Shown: positions 33,914 through 47,875, numbered from the stretch's first letter. The stretch is 64,000 bases of DNA from Meloidogyne chitwoodi (GCA_015183035.1 JACZZP010000009.1:1860001-1924000), one strand, 5' to 3'. Notes: generated by a model from the letters alone, not told the origin. A program made the numbers and translations.

Positions 33914-34451
33914 AAATTAAAATAATTAAATAAATAAAAGAATGGGTGAATAAAATAAATAAATAATTTTGGATATTTAATTAATCAAATAAAATATTTA
34001 ATTTAAATAAAATATGTAAATGTTAAAAAATGTTTTTTTAATTAATTTAACTTATAAATTAATAAATTTTCTTTAATTTTTTTTTAATTAAATAATTTAA
34101 AAGAAATATTTAATACAAAATCTAGTAATATTCTGACTATTAATCTTTTAAAATATTTTAATTTTCTCATAATTTTTAAAAATTATTTACATATTTAAAA
34201 AATTGTATTAAATAAAAATTTTAAAAAAATAATAATAAATAAAATATTTTTTTCTCCTATTAAATGAATAAATAAAAATATTTGGTATTAGAAGTATTTA
34301 ATTTTTAAATTAAAAAATATAAATATTTCTTTATCATTAAAAAAACAAAATGTCAAATATTTAAATAATAATAATTTTAAAAATTAAAAAAACATATATT
34401 TAATATCACCATCACCCGATTTTAAAAATAAAAATCATTTTTGAAAATTTC
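33914..34451. other. Convergent intergenic spacer
   Basis: AT-rich 540 bp between the tails of the plus-strand cysteine-rich gene and minus-strand skn-1. Nothing else recognised. Confidence 0.45.
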
Positions 34452-37400
34452 TTAAATTTCAACCCGAATAGCAAATTGATTGGATGAATTTTGTTGTTTG
34501 TGTGAATATTGCCTTGAAGAAGGAGAATTTATATTATTTTGGACAAAAATATTAGAAGAATATAATGAAGTTGTTGGAAAACGAGAAATTTCAACAGAAT
34601 TGGACTAAAAATTAAAAATAATATTTTATTAAAAATTAAATAATAATAATAATATTTTTCAAGTTATCATTTAAATGGTATGTACACAATATATATTTTG
34701 ACCATTTTGAAAATTTAAAGGAAGTTAACCATTATGAAATAAAAAAATATAAATCCGTGGATACCATAAGGATGATATAATTTAAAAAACAGATAAATAA
34801 ATAAATAAATAAAGTAAACCCAGATATATTTAAATATATAACAATAATAAATATATATATTTTTACCTCTTTTTCCAATTGTTGTTGTTGTTGTGCAGAA
34901 ATATATTTATTATTTTGATTAATTATCAAATTATCATTAATATCAACAACTTCAACATCTTCATCCCATTCTTCATCATCTTCAATAGATTCACTAAAAT
35001 TTAGTTTTCCGTCAATTTTTTCATTAAATAATCGACGTTCACGGCATTTACGTGCAGCTAATTTATTTCTACCTCTTCTTCTAATTTTTTTGATTAAAGC
35101 TTTTTGTTCACTGTTTAAATTAACATTTTGCATTAATGAAGAATAATCACGATAAGACATTGCTGTTAAATGTTCAGCAGAATAAGGAAGGTCATATTTA
35201 TTTACAAGGGCTAAATTTAAAAAATTAATAAAATAAAAATAAATATTTTAATTTTTAGAAATATTTAAATAAAATTAATTATAAACTAACAATCATCTTT
35301 TGAACGTCTTCCTCTTTTGCTTTTTTCTTTTATTGTTCCCTCAATATTTTTAATAATTGTTGGATTTTTTCTATGAAGAAAACTTTCAGAATTTTTTGGT
35401 ACTAATTTTTGTTCAAAACGAAAAGACAAAGGATTATTAAATATTTCATTTAATCCTTCAGTTAAAAATTCTTTTTCTGAAGAAGCACCAAAATTATTAA
35501 AATCATTAATTGGTAACCCAAAAGAAGATAAACTTTAAAAAAAAATAAATTAATTAAAAATATATAAAATAAAAAAAACCTTGTAGTAGGAGAACAACTA
35601 TTATTTTGATTGTCACAACAAATATTGAGAGGGCCACCAAAAAGATTAAAAGAATTTCCATTAGTGTCAAATGGAAGAGATGATGATGGAGAAGAACCTT
35701 AATAAATAAATAAATAAAAAATAAAAATTATTAATTATTTAAAATTAACCATTCATATTTAAAGTTTGATTAAAATGATCAAAAATAGGTGAAAGTGGTA
35801 ATGATGTTGTTGATTGTTGTTGTAATAATAATTCATTTTGAAATAATGTTTGTGTACTATTCATTAAAATAGCTTCAGCTGCAGCCAAATCATTTAAAAC
35901 AGCTAAAAAATATATTTATTTTTTTAATTTTTATATAAAACAAAAGATTTTGTTAATTATTTTAAAGAAGAAAAGGTAATCCCTAAAGACAACTTTAGCT
36001 TATTATTATAAATATATTAATTAGTATTTTTACTTAAGAAAATAAATAAATGTTTTAATATTTAAATATATTTATTATCTAATGGTAAAAATCAAAAAAT
36101 ACATAAAATAATAATAAACTTTATTATATGCAAGAATAACCCGTAAGAATTAACTTCTCTTATTTACAAATAAAAGAGAGATAAAATAATAATTAAATAA
36201 TAATTAAATAATCCTTTGAGATAATTAAAATAAAATAAACAAAAAATATTTTTTAAAAAATTAAAATTACCTTCAATTTCAGTTTTGTTCACTATACCCC
36301 CATTAGAAGAAGAAGAATTAGATAATTGTTGTTGTTGTTGTGATGTTTCATTTCCATTAATTGAAAGTGGAGAAAAGAATTGAGGAAAAATAGCAGATAA
36401 TAACATTTCAGTTTCAACTTCTTGGTTTTCTTCAAATTCTTTTTTTTTATTATTATTTTCTTTAAATTCTTCTTCTTCTTTTTTAGATTTTGTTAGTAAA
36501 GTATTATTTTGAATAAAATAATGATGTACAGAAGAATGTTCTAAATTAATTAATTAATTAATAATTTATTTAATTAAAACAAAAAGGCATAGAACTTAAT
36601 TTAAATAATAAAAAATTAAAATTTTATATAATATGACATTTAAAAAATGAAAACTTTTCAAGAAATCAAATAACATGAATCATTTTTAAAAGTAAAAAAT
36701 AAAAAATAAAAGAGAATAGAAGCAAATAAAAAAGGTGGATTTCTAATGTAATATTTTATTACAATTCATTTAAGAAGAAAATAAATAAAAAAATATATAA
36801 TGAACACAAAAGTACATTTTAATGAAAAAGTGCAATTTTAAAAAAATATTAAAAATATTAAAAAATCAAAGAAGAAGAAAAAAGTCTTTTCTGTCTGAAA
36901 ATTAAATATATAATTTAATGAAGAATATAAATTTAAAAAAATAAAAATTGTTCTGAATGAAGGAGACAAAATTTCATTAAAACATAACATCTTTTAAATG
37001 AGAGAATAATTTTAAAAAAAATCATATGAAATAAGGAAAAGTCAAAAAGGAGAAATAAAATTTTAAGAAAGTAATCGAGAATGAAGCTGATGTTGATATA
37101 AAAGAGATAAATAAAAATGAAAAAGGCAATATATGGCAAATCACAAGACTTTTTCGGAGAAGCTAATTGAGATAGAATTAAAAACGAACCAGATCAAATC
37201 TTTAACAAAATATTCGTCTAAATTTTCTTAAAAATTGACAAAAAATATTCCTAAATTATGTCCTAGAATTGATCATAAAATTGATCACATGTATAATTTA
37301 AAAAATATATATTTATTTAATGTATAATTATAAAATTAAATATTAAAATTTAAAAACAAAAGTTTAAAAAAAATATTTTTGGCATTCTTAGATATCTTAA

Positions 37401-40400
37401 AAACTGAAAAAGAAGAAAAAATATTTAAAAAAAATCTGAAGGCCTCTAAAAGGTAAGAAAATAACAATTGATAATAAAATTTTTTTTAAAAACAAAAATT
37501 TCAAGAGAATAATTTTTAATCAATTATTAAAAATTTTATGAAATTTAGTAAGGTTATAAAATGTTTAATTTTAAAAAATATTGTTAAGAAATATATCTTA
37601 TTTTCTCAAAAATAATAATAATATTTTACATTTATTTATTAAACAAATATGTAAAATTAAAAAAAAAGATTTGTTTGACAAAAGTGCTCAATTTTATTTT
37701 TATCAACAAATTGATGATAAAATTGTATTTAATTTTTATATTGTAAAATAAATAAATATTATAAAAATAATTTTAAAAAATTAAGGAAATGCACTTATTT
37801 TTTTAATAAAGTTGCGAATAAAATAAAGAGAGAGAGAGAAAAAAATTAAAAAATAAGTTATCAAAAATGATGCTAATTAAATTGGACAATACATTTAAAA
37901 AAAGGTTAAAAAAGTGAAACGAAGCTTGTATAAAAATTACCTATGAATATACTATTTTTTAAAAATTAACAAAAAAATAATTTAAAAAAATTTTAAATAG
38001 AAGGGAAAAAGTCAAAAAAATAAATAAAAAATATCAAAAAATTAAATGAAAAAATAATAAAAATGGCAAAATTTAAAGTAAAAAATAAATATTTAAAAAT
38101 AGGTAACTCTTTAAAAAGGATTAGATATTAAAAAATATTTTTCAGGTATTTATTTAATAAAATTACGTAATTTAATTATAATAAAAAATTATTATTTGCT
38201 TGTGATAAATAAATTTTTGTAAAATTAAAAAAAAAATTAAAAATAAATTCTTCAAGTATAAATGCTTACTCAAATAATCGCCTTGACAATAATTTTTGTG
38301 CTCATCATTATAATTAAAATAAATTGGAAATTTAATGCTTTTTGATAAGTGTTTCGTACCTTCACAAAATATTTTCAATGCGCAACATTTTTTTATTCAA
38401 AAAAAATTTTTTGTTGCAAATCGCCGCCAGTTACGTAACGGCAATAAGGGATGATATTTGTAATAAATAAATATATTTTTGTTTCAAGACAAAATAATAA
38501 ATATATATGGCCTTTTCAACACTTGATATATAATTAATTTGTTTACTTTTTGATTAATAAACCTTTTAATTTTTGATTTAGGAGAGTTAATAAAAAAAGA
38601 AGAATAAATAGCAGACAAGAGAATAAATAAAAACAAAAATTTTTAAATAATAATTTTAATAAGATATATTAGAGTGATAAATATTGATAATATAATTGTA
38701 ATAGGATAAATAAAAGACAAAACAGATAAAAATTAACATTTAAATAAAATAATAAAAGTAACAAACTACTTTTAAATTATTTAAAAAATCCCACCTTTTT
38801 CCAAATTCTTCTCTTCATTATCATTTCCATCTTCAATTGAAGCCATTGAAGAGGAACAACGTGCTAAGGAAACATCATTAAATAAAATAGGTTGTCTCAT
38901 ATCTGATAAAGGAGAAAAAGAACCATGAGATGAAGAAGAAGAACATTCAAATTCTCTTTCATTTAAATTAAAATCTTCCCTTTGATTAAATTTTTTTCCA
39001 ATTTTTGTTTCAAAACAAGGAGAAGAAACTGGTATATTATACAATTCTGCATCTCCAGTCTTAAAAATAAAATATTAAAAACATTATCATCAAATACTAA
39101 AATTTAATTTCAAAATTTTTTTATACATGTTTGGAAAGAATAATTTTAAAAAAATGTTCTAAAAGAAATTTAAGAATAAAAAAATTTAATTAAAAACCAA
39201 CCGGAGAATTTTGAAATCCAGAAGATGAAGAAACAAAAGACACTTTCCCATCTGAAAATGAAAAAACATTAAAATTATAAAAATAATATTTAATATTATA
39301 AATATATTAAAATAATTAAAAACCTTGCTCAGATGATGTAAAAAGTGAACTTGTTGGTAATTGTAACAGATCATTCCATTTTGTGTTTTCATTTTCGACA
39401 ATTCCATCAAAACTGAGAGTTCTTGAGAAATTAGCCAAAAAATCTGCTTCATTTGCATTTAAATTATCTTCAAGAAAATTCTGAAAATAAAAATTATTTT
39501 TACAAAAATATGAGTTAAATAAAAAAGTATAAAAAAATAAAATTAATTTAAAAACTCCACAGTTTGTTCATCAGGAAGTAAACTCTTTTCTGTAAGTAAA
39601 TGAATATCGCGTTCAAAAAGTAAATCAGTAGGCACAGAATATCTGCTGTAATTATCCGAATAATCGTTTTGCAATTGTTGATGCTATAAAATATTAAAGT
39701 AAAATGTAAATCCGAAACTAAAAAATTTTTTATTTATAAAATTTAGACAAAACTGTGATTTAAAAATAAACACAAAATTTACGAATTTTCTGACCTGTAA
39801 TTCTGAATAATTAAAATCATTTGGAATCTGCTGGGATATTAATGCAGCTCTCCTCTTTTCTTGATCAATATCCCATCGCCAATAAGAATCAATTGCATCA
39901 TAATCCATAAGTGTTGGTTCATTGCTTCGATTAAAATTAGTTTCAAAATTATCAGAAGTAGATGGCTGAGTCGATGTAGACAAAGCTGCCAAACTTCTAA
40001 GAGAATCTGGCGGTGCTGATGATGTATTACGTTGTCGTAGAACAAATCGAAGCGATGAAGTTGAAGATGGGATAGGTGTTGGACTACGTTGACGTTGTAC
40101 TAAAGTTATATAAAATTGCAAATATAAGTGACTAAAATATAATTATTTATTACCCGTTCTACGACGTCTCTCAATAAGAAGAACATTCAATTGTAATTGT
40201 TGTCTTCTGCCAAACCATCCAAATTCGTTCCAATCAGTTAAAGAGGCTGATGTAATTTTAGAAGGAATATTTTCCTTTAAACATTCCGACAAACGATGAA
40301 ATCGATCATTGACCATTTGTGAGACTTTTCTGTTAATATCACGTTGTTGAGAAGTGAATTGATGAGGTTGGACATAAGAAGGAAGAGATCCATGATGAAA

Positions 40401-40819
40401 CGATTGATAAATATTAGAAACGGAAAATGATTTTTCAATTTTAAATTTGAGGTCAAATGTTGATCTTCGAAGCAAATGAGCGGCACAAACGGCAGCAAGT
40501 AAAAACAGGGATATAGTCAGACCTTTAATTATTTTTACATTTTACAAAATTTCAGAGAAAAAAGTCAGAAACCTGTACACCCCATTGTAGGCATCTGGCT
40601 TAGATAGTAGCTACGTTCCTTAGCAGCCAAAAGTCTCTCACGCGAAGTTCTCTCAGAAGCAGATCTTCTACGTATATGTAGACGTCTTGGTAAATGAAAT
40701 GAAGCATTTCCAGAACTCATATTCGGAATAAAACGCAAATTTTGTGTGGATTGAATTTGATTTGTAAAAATTATAGATGTTGTCTCACCAGGCTCCTCAT
40801 CCTCGCTCAAAATTGGCAT
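34452..40819 (-). CDS. skn-1: SKN-1/Nrf-type CNC transcription factor, 931 aa (13 exons)
   Basis: Exons are 40573-40819, 40154-40522, 39795-40099, 39561-39683, 39324-39480, 39202-39251, 38795-39059, 36271-36540, 35750-35902, 35580-35697, 35291-35532, 34867-35210 and 34452-34604 (2796 nt, phase closed). An Arg-rich N-terminus precedes a hydrophobic segment (residues 84-100), as in the ER-anchored SKN-1a/Nrf1 form. A DIDLID-like element is at residues 271-284 (DYDAIDSYWRWDID), followed by a TLTEKS-like motif (LLTEKS). The CNC region and basic region KIRRRGRNKLAARKCRERR are at about 807-826. As in C. elegans SKN-1, no leucine zipper follows; here an acidic and Gln-rich tail of about 100 residues does. 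N-x-S/T sequons after the membrane segment fit the SKN-1a glycosylation and editing route. SKN-1 controls oxidative-stress, detoxification and proteasome genes. An AG at 40840 just upstream may be a trans-splice acceptor. Confidence 0.9.
36541..38794 (-). other. Large skn-1 intron
   Basis: A 2.25-kb intron between exons 7 and 8, in phase 1. It contains low-complexity AT-rich DNA and a short AG run near 37827. I found no exon, but an alternative promoter for a shorter isoform, as in C. elegans skn-1, could lie here. Confidence 0.5.
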
Positions 40820-40839
40820 CGAATAAAAAAGTCCTTCAA

Positions 40840-41133
40840 CTGGTTAAAAGTAAAATAGTCAACTGAAAGTTTAAAATTTTAATTATTTAATTTCAAAGAT
40901 GTGAATCAATAAAGACAAAATTAAAAAAATGGTCATAAGATCAACGGTAAGTTTTCACCGTTTGAAAGAAAAATAAAAAAAATTTAAGCAAAATATATAA
41001 TTTCATGCGCTCGCTGTGATAAGAATACGAGAAAAACATAAAATAAATGTAAAGAAAAATATGTAAACGTCTAACTATAAAATACAAATATAAAGGTGAA
41101 AGTCGCTTATCTCTCAATATTAAAATTTCAAAA
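40840..41133 (-). promoter_or_regulatory. bec-1/skn-1 intergenic region with possible trans-splice acceptor
   Basis: The 314 bp between the bec-1 stop and the skn-1 start ends in TTTTAACCAG at about 40840-40849, a good splice acceptor with no convincing upstream donor in phase. This suits either spliced-leader addition to skn-1 or a two-gene operon. Which one cannot be decided from sequence. Confidence 0.4.
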
Positions 41134-44100
41134 CTAAATTTCTGGTGAATTTCTTTCGATTAAATTTGTTTCATTAATTGGAGTCATTTTTATATTTTTT
41201 GGTGTAATAGTACCACTACTAAATTGAGGACTATTTTGTCGTTGCTGTTGAGCAATAATTGTTGGAAGTGTTGTTAAAATGCCAATAACACGTTTCATAT
41301 TAAGCAAAAGACATTTCATTGCTTTAGTCCAACGTTCCTGGAAATTTAAATTAAAAAATAGTGAAAAATACAATGGATGAGAATTTACAGAAAAGGGAAA
41401 AATTTCTGAATACTAAGCAAACCCCAATTGAAATTTTGGTACCATTCGACTCGTCTGGCTATTTCGAATGACATATTATACAGACAAGTAGACTGTTTAG
41501 TATTCCGAAATTATAACCAAAAAGCTTACAGGTGAATTCAATTGCATTTTAATTAAGTATTGAGAGTCTCTATCAACAATTTTGTCTTTCAACATTCTAT
41601 AAGGCAAAAGTTGTGTTCCAGGAGGAAAATGCTGTTTTAACCGTTGTTCAACCTTAAGTCACAACAATTAAAAAATTTAATCAATTTTGCATAAAAATAA
41701 CCTGTATGAAACAATCCATAAAAGCTATTAAACCCTTGTCTAATGATGGTTGACCAAATGGTCGCCAACCTCCATTGCCTAAATATACGAATTACAAAAA
41801 AATTTTTTTAATAAATACCATAAAGAGGAAGCTCTTCAATTTTACCGGAAATTTCTTGTCGAAGTGCACGAATGAAAGAACAGCTACCGAATGGGACAAT
41901 TTCATAACCAATAAATTCCACTCCCAAACGATCAGCGATAACCTTATATTAAAAAATTTTATTAATATTCTTAAAAGAATTTAGAGAAACTTTTAATAAA
42001 AAAACCATTTGACCAAGCGCAGCGTTTAGTTCATTCCATTCAACTTGCTCTTGACGAAGACGACCTAGACGAAAACCAGAGATTGTTCTGAAATTAAAAA
42101 ACTTTTAATTATTTTAAAATGAAAATTGTTTATGATCAAGTTATTAAAAAACTTTTTCAAATTCATCACCTAAAAATCTCCAAATCAAAAATGAAAATAG
42201 TTTTCCTTTTAGAAAATTTAATAGTATTAAATAAAAAATACCCAAATTCACCATCCACCCAAATATGAAAGCATAAATCCAAAATATTTGTTTGACAAAG
42301 TCGCTTAAGTTGTTCTTCACAATTCTTAATTTGTAATTTTAATGCACGCTGTTCATCTGTTTGCTCAATTAACGTTCTGAAAAAAAGAAAAACTAAAATA
42401 ATAAAATATTAAAAATTTTTTTTATATATCTGAAAATAAAAAATCAGAACAAATTAATATTAGTGTATGCGGACTGATAAACTCGTCAAATATAGTACTT
42501 ATGGTAATTGTGACAAGCGAAAACTTCCAAACTTAAAATATTATTTACCCTCTATTTATCGAACCATTGCTTTTAAACAAAAGAACAGCTCATATAATGA
42601 GGAAATTGTCCAACTTAACCAAAATTTAACCTGTGGTTGTCTCGAAGTTGCCTATATAATTCTTCATCACGTTCATTAATCTTTCTTCTCTCATCAAGTT
42701 TCGCATTAAGTTGATTGTTAAGTAAACGTTCCTCCTCTTCCAAAAATGATAATTGATCTATTAAGTCACATTCTTGTGTCTTAAATTGAAAAAATTAATC
42801 GAAAAATCAGTAAAATAAACAATTTATATAAAAAGTTTAGTTTTTGGTTTTCTTCCTCCCGAAAAAAACGAAAAGACAACTTTTACTAATAATAAAAAAA
42901 GACCTTAAGAGATTCTAACTTTCTCGTCGCAGCTTTTTGGTCAAAAGGACAATCTTCTCCTCGAATATTTAAGTTGTCAAGTGTTAGTTTATATTGACGG
43001 CATTCTTGTTCAAGTTCTTCAAGTTGCTTTTGAAGATCTGTAGCTACAGATGTTGCACATTTCTAAAGAAAAAAAGTTAATTGTTTGACATTTGACAATC
43101 TTCTTTTAACAAATAAAAGAAGATATGAGAAAACTGCTAAAATAATTTGCGAAGTAGTCATAAATTATGTTTATAAAGGAAACAAAATTTTTGGTAAAAC
43201 TTCGGTAAATTTATTCATTAAAAATACTCAAATCCTAAATTTAAATTTTAAGGAAACAAGAATTCACTAATGATAATTAACTAAATATAACAAACTTTAC
43301 ACATGGGAACATCCAAGGGACTATTGGATTTTGAGATTAAATCAAGAAGATTACAATTTCGAATGGATTCAGAGAGTACACAAGGAGATTCAATTTCATC
43401 ATAAATATTTGTAGAAATCTTAACATAAATTATATAAAAAATTAAAATTTTAATAAACCGAATCCGAACTTGCTTCTAATAAAACTCGTCCAATTCGACT
43501 TGAATATGCACCAGAAAACATATTTTCATTTTCAGTAAGATCAGGATTAAGTTCCATTTTACAATGACAAAGCTAAAATAAGTGTTTTATTACTTTCTTT
43601 CAGGGTTCTCACAATCAGATGAAAAAAAAATACGCAAATTACAATTTTTATTAGAAAGGAAATTTTTTATTCCTCTCCAGCACTGCAGGCTAAAATTTTG
43701 AAAATTTATTCACTATAAGTGCCAAATTCTTTTTTTAGTACCGAAAATGAAAAATTTGAGAGTAAACCACCTATGTATATATATGAGATTAAAGATATTT
43801 AATTTAATGTCATTTGACAGAAATAAAATTAATTTAACATATAAAATACTAATTAAAAACTATTAAAACACAAACCAAACAATTAAAATAGCTATTATCA
43901 GTTTGTAGTAAATTTGGAACAATTAATTTCAAACCAGTATCCAAAAAATCATCAGAAGGCAGTTTTTTTCCATTATTGAAGGAGCTCTGTTTCTTTTTAA
44001 TATTTTCATTAGTTTTTTGCGAATGATCTTCCTCTATTGCAATATCCGTTCTCGTGATGGAAGAAACAGCTGATTTTATATAAACATAAATATTTAAAAT

Positions 44101-44134
44101 AATAAAGATTAATATTTGTACCTGGTTCTGCCAT
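41134..44134 (-). CDS. bec-1: Beclin 1 (Atg6) autophagy protein, 498 aa (12 exons)
   Basis: Exons are 44122-44134, 43876-44069, 43459-43572, 43296-43418, 42904-43062, 42631-42779, 42242-42376, 42006-42087, 41819-41942, 41702-41778, 41530-41652 and 41134-41337 (1497 nt, phase closed). Beclin is the regulatory subunit of class III PI3-kinase (Vps34) complexes in autophagy and endosome traffic. The N-terminus has a cysteine motif (NCLLCHC, about residues 67-73) where Beclins carry CxxC. A long coiled coil spans about 150-280. The evolutionarily conserved domain begins near 285 with [20 protein letters not shown] and runs through [15 protein letters not shown] and [19 protein letters not shown]-terminal tail of about 40 residues is extra. 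I do not recognise a clear BH3 motif. It lies 314 bp upstream of skn-1 on the same strand. Confidence 0.95.
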
Positions 44135-44390
44135 TGACTTTTATTTTTTAAAAATGTGTTTTAAAATTAAATTTATTGACAATCGAATTTTAATTCAACA
44201 GGCTATAAACATCATATATTTTAGATCACGGCAGATTTTTCGGGAAATTAAGGAACTCTAACTGTCTCGTAAAGAGAAAAACCTTTCAGTATTCTCTATC
44301 ATTTTTTACTCTTTCATTTTTCCGCTCTCTTAATTTCCATACTCTTTCAATCCAAAGTTGAGGGACCTGTACATTTAGTCATCAAAATTG

Positions 44391-44465
44391 CACGACATTT
44401 CACCTGTACGGCAAAAAAAAAACTACCCGTGCCCACGATTTTTGCCGTTGGGACGAAATGTCGTG
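44391..44465. repeat. Short inverted-repeat element
   Basis: A 26-bp imperfect inverted repeat (CACGACATTTC...GGCAAAA at 44391-44416 and its complement at 44440-44465) encloses about 23 bp. A diverged relative lies near 53293-53412. It is probably a small MITE or fold-back relic in the bec-1 upstream region. Confidence 0.6.
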
Positions 44466-45371
44466 AAATTTCTGTCTTTGAAATCTCTTGGATTTTGCTC
44501 TTTTGTCCTGTAGAAAAAGAAAATAGTATTAAATTTCTATGCTTTCTCGTCCCTTTTGACCCCATCTAACATTTTCCTTTATTAATTTATAATCATTCCA
44601 ATATTTCCATTTTTTTTTATTTTTATTTTTTTCCAGGAGTCGCGTCTTTTTTTATTGATTTACCTATGTTAGGACATTCGCGTGTTAGAGATATTCCCCT
44701 AACATTATTTTTCAATTTCTTTTTTTTTAAATATTATTGACCGGTCCAGTACCTTCTTTAAATTATATATCTCAAAATAAAAAATAACCTTTAGATATTT
44801 TTCAGAATTGTGTAATGACCAGATATTGAAAAGCAGCCGATATTAGCGACACAAGAACAATTGAGACTTGCAGTTTCTTTTACAACTGGGACGTCAATCT
44901 TTGAGGACAAGTGACGATGCTTCTTCACGTAAAAGACTTAAAAGGTTTATCTTTTTATATAATTTGGATTAATTAAAAATATATAGGTTATTGAGCTTAC
45001 AAATTGCACGCCATCTTTGTTGATTTAGTCTAAAAATGTCGAATAATTGTGTTGGTCGTATTCAAATTTTTGATGTTGGCGATCATATTTTTTAACATTT
45101 CAAGGTTTTGATTTACTAAAAATTAGTTTAAAATTTATTTAAAATTTAGAATCTGAAGAATTATGTCAAAGATATCGATTAATCTGTTTATCATTTTATC
45201 ACTCAAAAAGTGGAGAAGAAAGCAATGTTTTGCTGTTATTGCCGCAAAAGTGCTAGGCTACCCACCTCTAGAATGTTGAAAAATGAATATACTACGCCTT
45301 TAAAAAAATCAAAAATAAAGTTCCAGAGGTTAACTATAAAAAAATATAAATAAAGATTATATTTAAGTGAC

Positions 45372-47290
45372 AGAGACTCTGAATTTGTTTCCAATGGTAT
45401 AGAAAAAACTGCTTTTACTGAAAATGCTACTTGCGATGGGTTGGAGGAACAGGATGAAACAATAATTGATTTAACTAAACCTCCTCAATCTCTTCGTTAT
45501 TACCAATATGGCAGAGGTGATCCGTCAGCAAAATGCAGAATTTGTCAAAAACGTATTAGTCGAAAGAAGGGAAATACAAAAGGAACAACACGTCATTTAA
45601 TGCTTCATCCTAGGTTTTCCTTATCTTTTAATAATTCATAATTATAAGTTTTTAGTTTTTTCAAGCAATTCGCCATAGCCAAAAATGTTGAAATTCCCGT
45701 CATGAAACCTAAACGTGAAATTAACCCTTCAAAGTCGGCCGCATATCAAAATAAAAACACAACCGTAAAAATTGAAAAATGGGAGCAAAATACAGCAAAA
45801 TCTAAGAAAATGGATGATGCAATTCTTCGCTTTATTTGCCTTCATCTCAATCACTTTCAATAACTGAACAAGAAAGTTTTTCTGATATGTTTTCTCTTGC
45901 ATATCCCAAGTTTTTATTATTTTTTGTTAGTAAAATTTTAATATTTTAGCTATTCGATCAAAAACCGAGATTATATGACAACATTAATGACTAAAAAAAT
46001 TCAAGCAAGATATTCGAGTTTAAAAGATGCCTTAAGTAAATGTCAAAGTTGTTCTTTTACAACTTCCATTGGTCAATCTAAAGGTCAATATTTTTTAAGG
46101 TTTGTTTCTTTTTTGTTAAATTGTATTAGATGTTTCATGTTATTGAGTTAGAAATGCTAAATTAATTTCAATTATTTGAAATGAAAAAAGGATAAAAATA
46201 TGATTTTTAGAATACTTTTTTCATATTTAAGTGTAACATGTCATTTTATTGATGAATCATTTAATCGAATTTGGAAAGTACTTTGTGCAGAACCAATTCA
46301 TGGAAAGCATACTTCAAATTCTATATCAAATAAAATAAACGAAATATTTATTGATTTTGGGATATCCCCATCACAGGTACATATCTTTTTACGAGATGCC
46401 GCTTCATCAAGTAGGGCTGTTGAAGGTTTTTTTGAAATCAATGAATAAAAACATTTGTTTTTTTATATTTTTAGGTTTAAAATTTCGACATTTTGATTGT
46501 TTTTTGCATAAATTAGCTTTGGCTGTAAGTGATGGATATAATCTAGAAATTGGAAAACAAATACAAATTTGTCGAGAACTTGTTGCTTTCTATAATTGGT
46601 TTATTTTTTTTTTAATTTAATAAACTTAAATAAAAATTCACAGGTCTTCAGCTTTTCAGAATGCTCTTTCAGTGAAACAACAACTTTTAGATGCTCCAAA
46701 TAATCCCCTAATTGGAGAAATCCAAACTCAATGTACTTCTACTTTAACAATGACTAGACGTGTTATTGAATAACAACATGCATTATTAGCTGTTTCTCTG
46801 GATTTTCAAGATGTTGTACTCCCAAATTTTGAACTTTTGAAGAAAATTTTGAATGTAAAATTTTTAATTAGAAATTTAATTTTATATCTATGTTTATCAA
46901 TTCGAATTTACATTTTATAAAATACTAGAAATTATATTTTTAGATTCTTCAACCATTTGAAAACAAAACAAACACAAATAAATTCTCTGCGAAAATATGA
47001 ACACGGTCAAGGTTGTTGGAATGGCCCAGCACGTTTAATTCTTGGGACAAATGCTAATGCAACAGCAATGATATTGAACAACCGCCAAAACCTAAAACTT
47101 TTGCATCTGTGGCCGCTTCAATGAAGATTCAACCACCTTCACAGCACTCACCACCACCTTCACAGCACGCACCACCACCTTCACAGCACCCACCACCTCC
47201 TTCACCTCAACCACCATCTCCTTCACAGCAACTATCACCTCTTCACAGAAACCACCAATGATGCAACAAATTTCTCATATCGACTCATCA
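45372..47290 (+). pseudogene. Degenerate hAT transposase with BED finger
   Basis: Disconnected coding pieces on the plus strand read in the order of a hAT (ZBED-like) transposase. A BED finger near 45490-45612 has CRIC and HLMLH. Next are a WEQNTAKSKKMDDAIL-like linker near 45790 and a SLSITEQESF segment reached only by changing frame near 45855. FIDESFNRIWKVLC and GKHTSNSISNKI (46240-46330), a FLHKLALAVSDG segment (46500-46530) and NALSVKQQLL (46660) follow. A stop interrupts a conserved stretch at about 46771. After it comes a Pro/Gln/His-rich tail with a 21-bp tandem repeat (about 47147-47240). Frameshift and stop mark it as decayed; some gaps could be introns. I did not find its terminal repeats. 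Confidence 0.7.
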
Positions 47291-47875
47291 TCTGATGCTT
47301 AGGTTGAATCCTCACTGGTACTTAAAATTTAAAATTTTTATAATTTTAAATTATATTATTACAGGCCAAACAACAACATTAGTGTTCATTCCTTTCAACA
47401 ACAATTATACTGCTGCTAACCAATTGGTTTTCAAAATTATAAATTTTTTATTTATACTATTTTTCTTGAATTTAGCAACAACAATAAATGAATCCTTCAA
47501 TGATGTCTGCTGCAACTGTACAACAACAATCATCGGCCGCAACTCATGTCACAACTACCTACACATCATTTGCAGCTACATCAACCTCCTCAAACAATGT
47601 ATCATCAAACTTCGACTGCACCACCACCTGCAGCTAGTACTGTTCGTAGTACCTTCCTAATATCATCGGCTGCTTCTTGATGGGTTTAATTAAAAAAAAT
47701 TAAAGTTATAAATTTATGTAAATATTTAATTTATTATTTTGATACTAAAATTATTTGTAGCCAGGCAGCGTCGCGGGCATCGTCGGGGAAAAAGGAGGCG
47801 TCGTCGGTGTCTTTTCCTTTCTTTTTTTTTGTCACAAATTAATGCGCAGTGTAACTAAAAGGTTGTAAGTTGTAT

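Noticed and set aside
40850..41050. Upstream first exon for skn-1 with a hydrophobic start (near 41010)
   Set aside because: Its donor is in phase 0 and does not join the acceptor at 40840 in the skn-1 frame.
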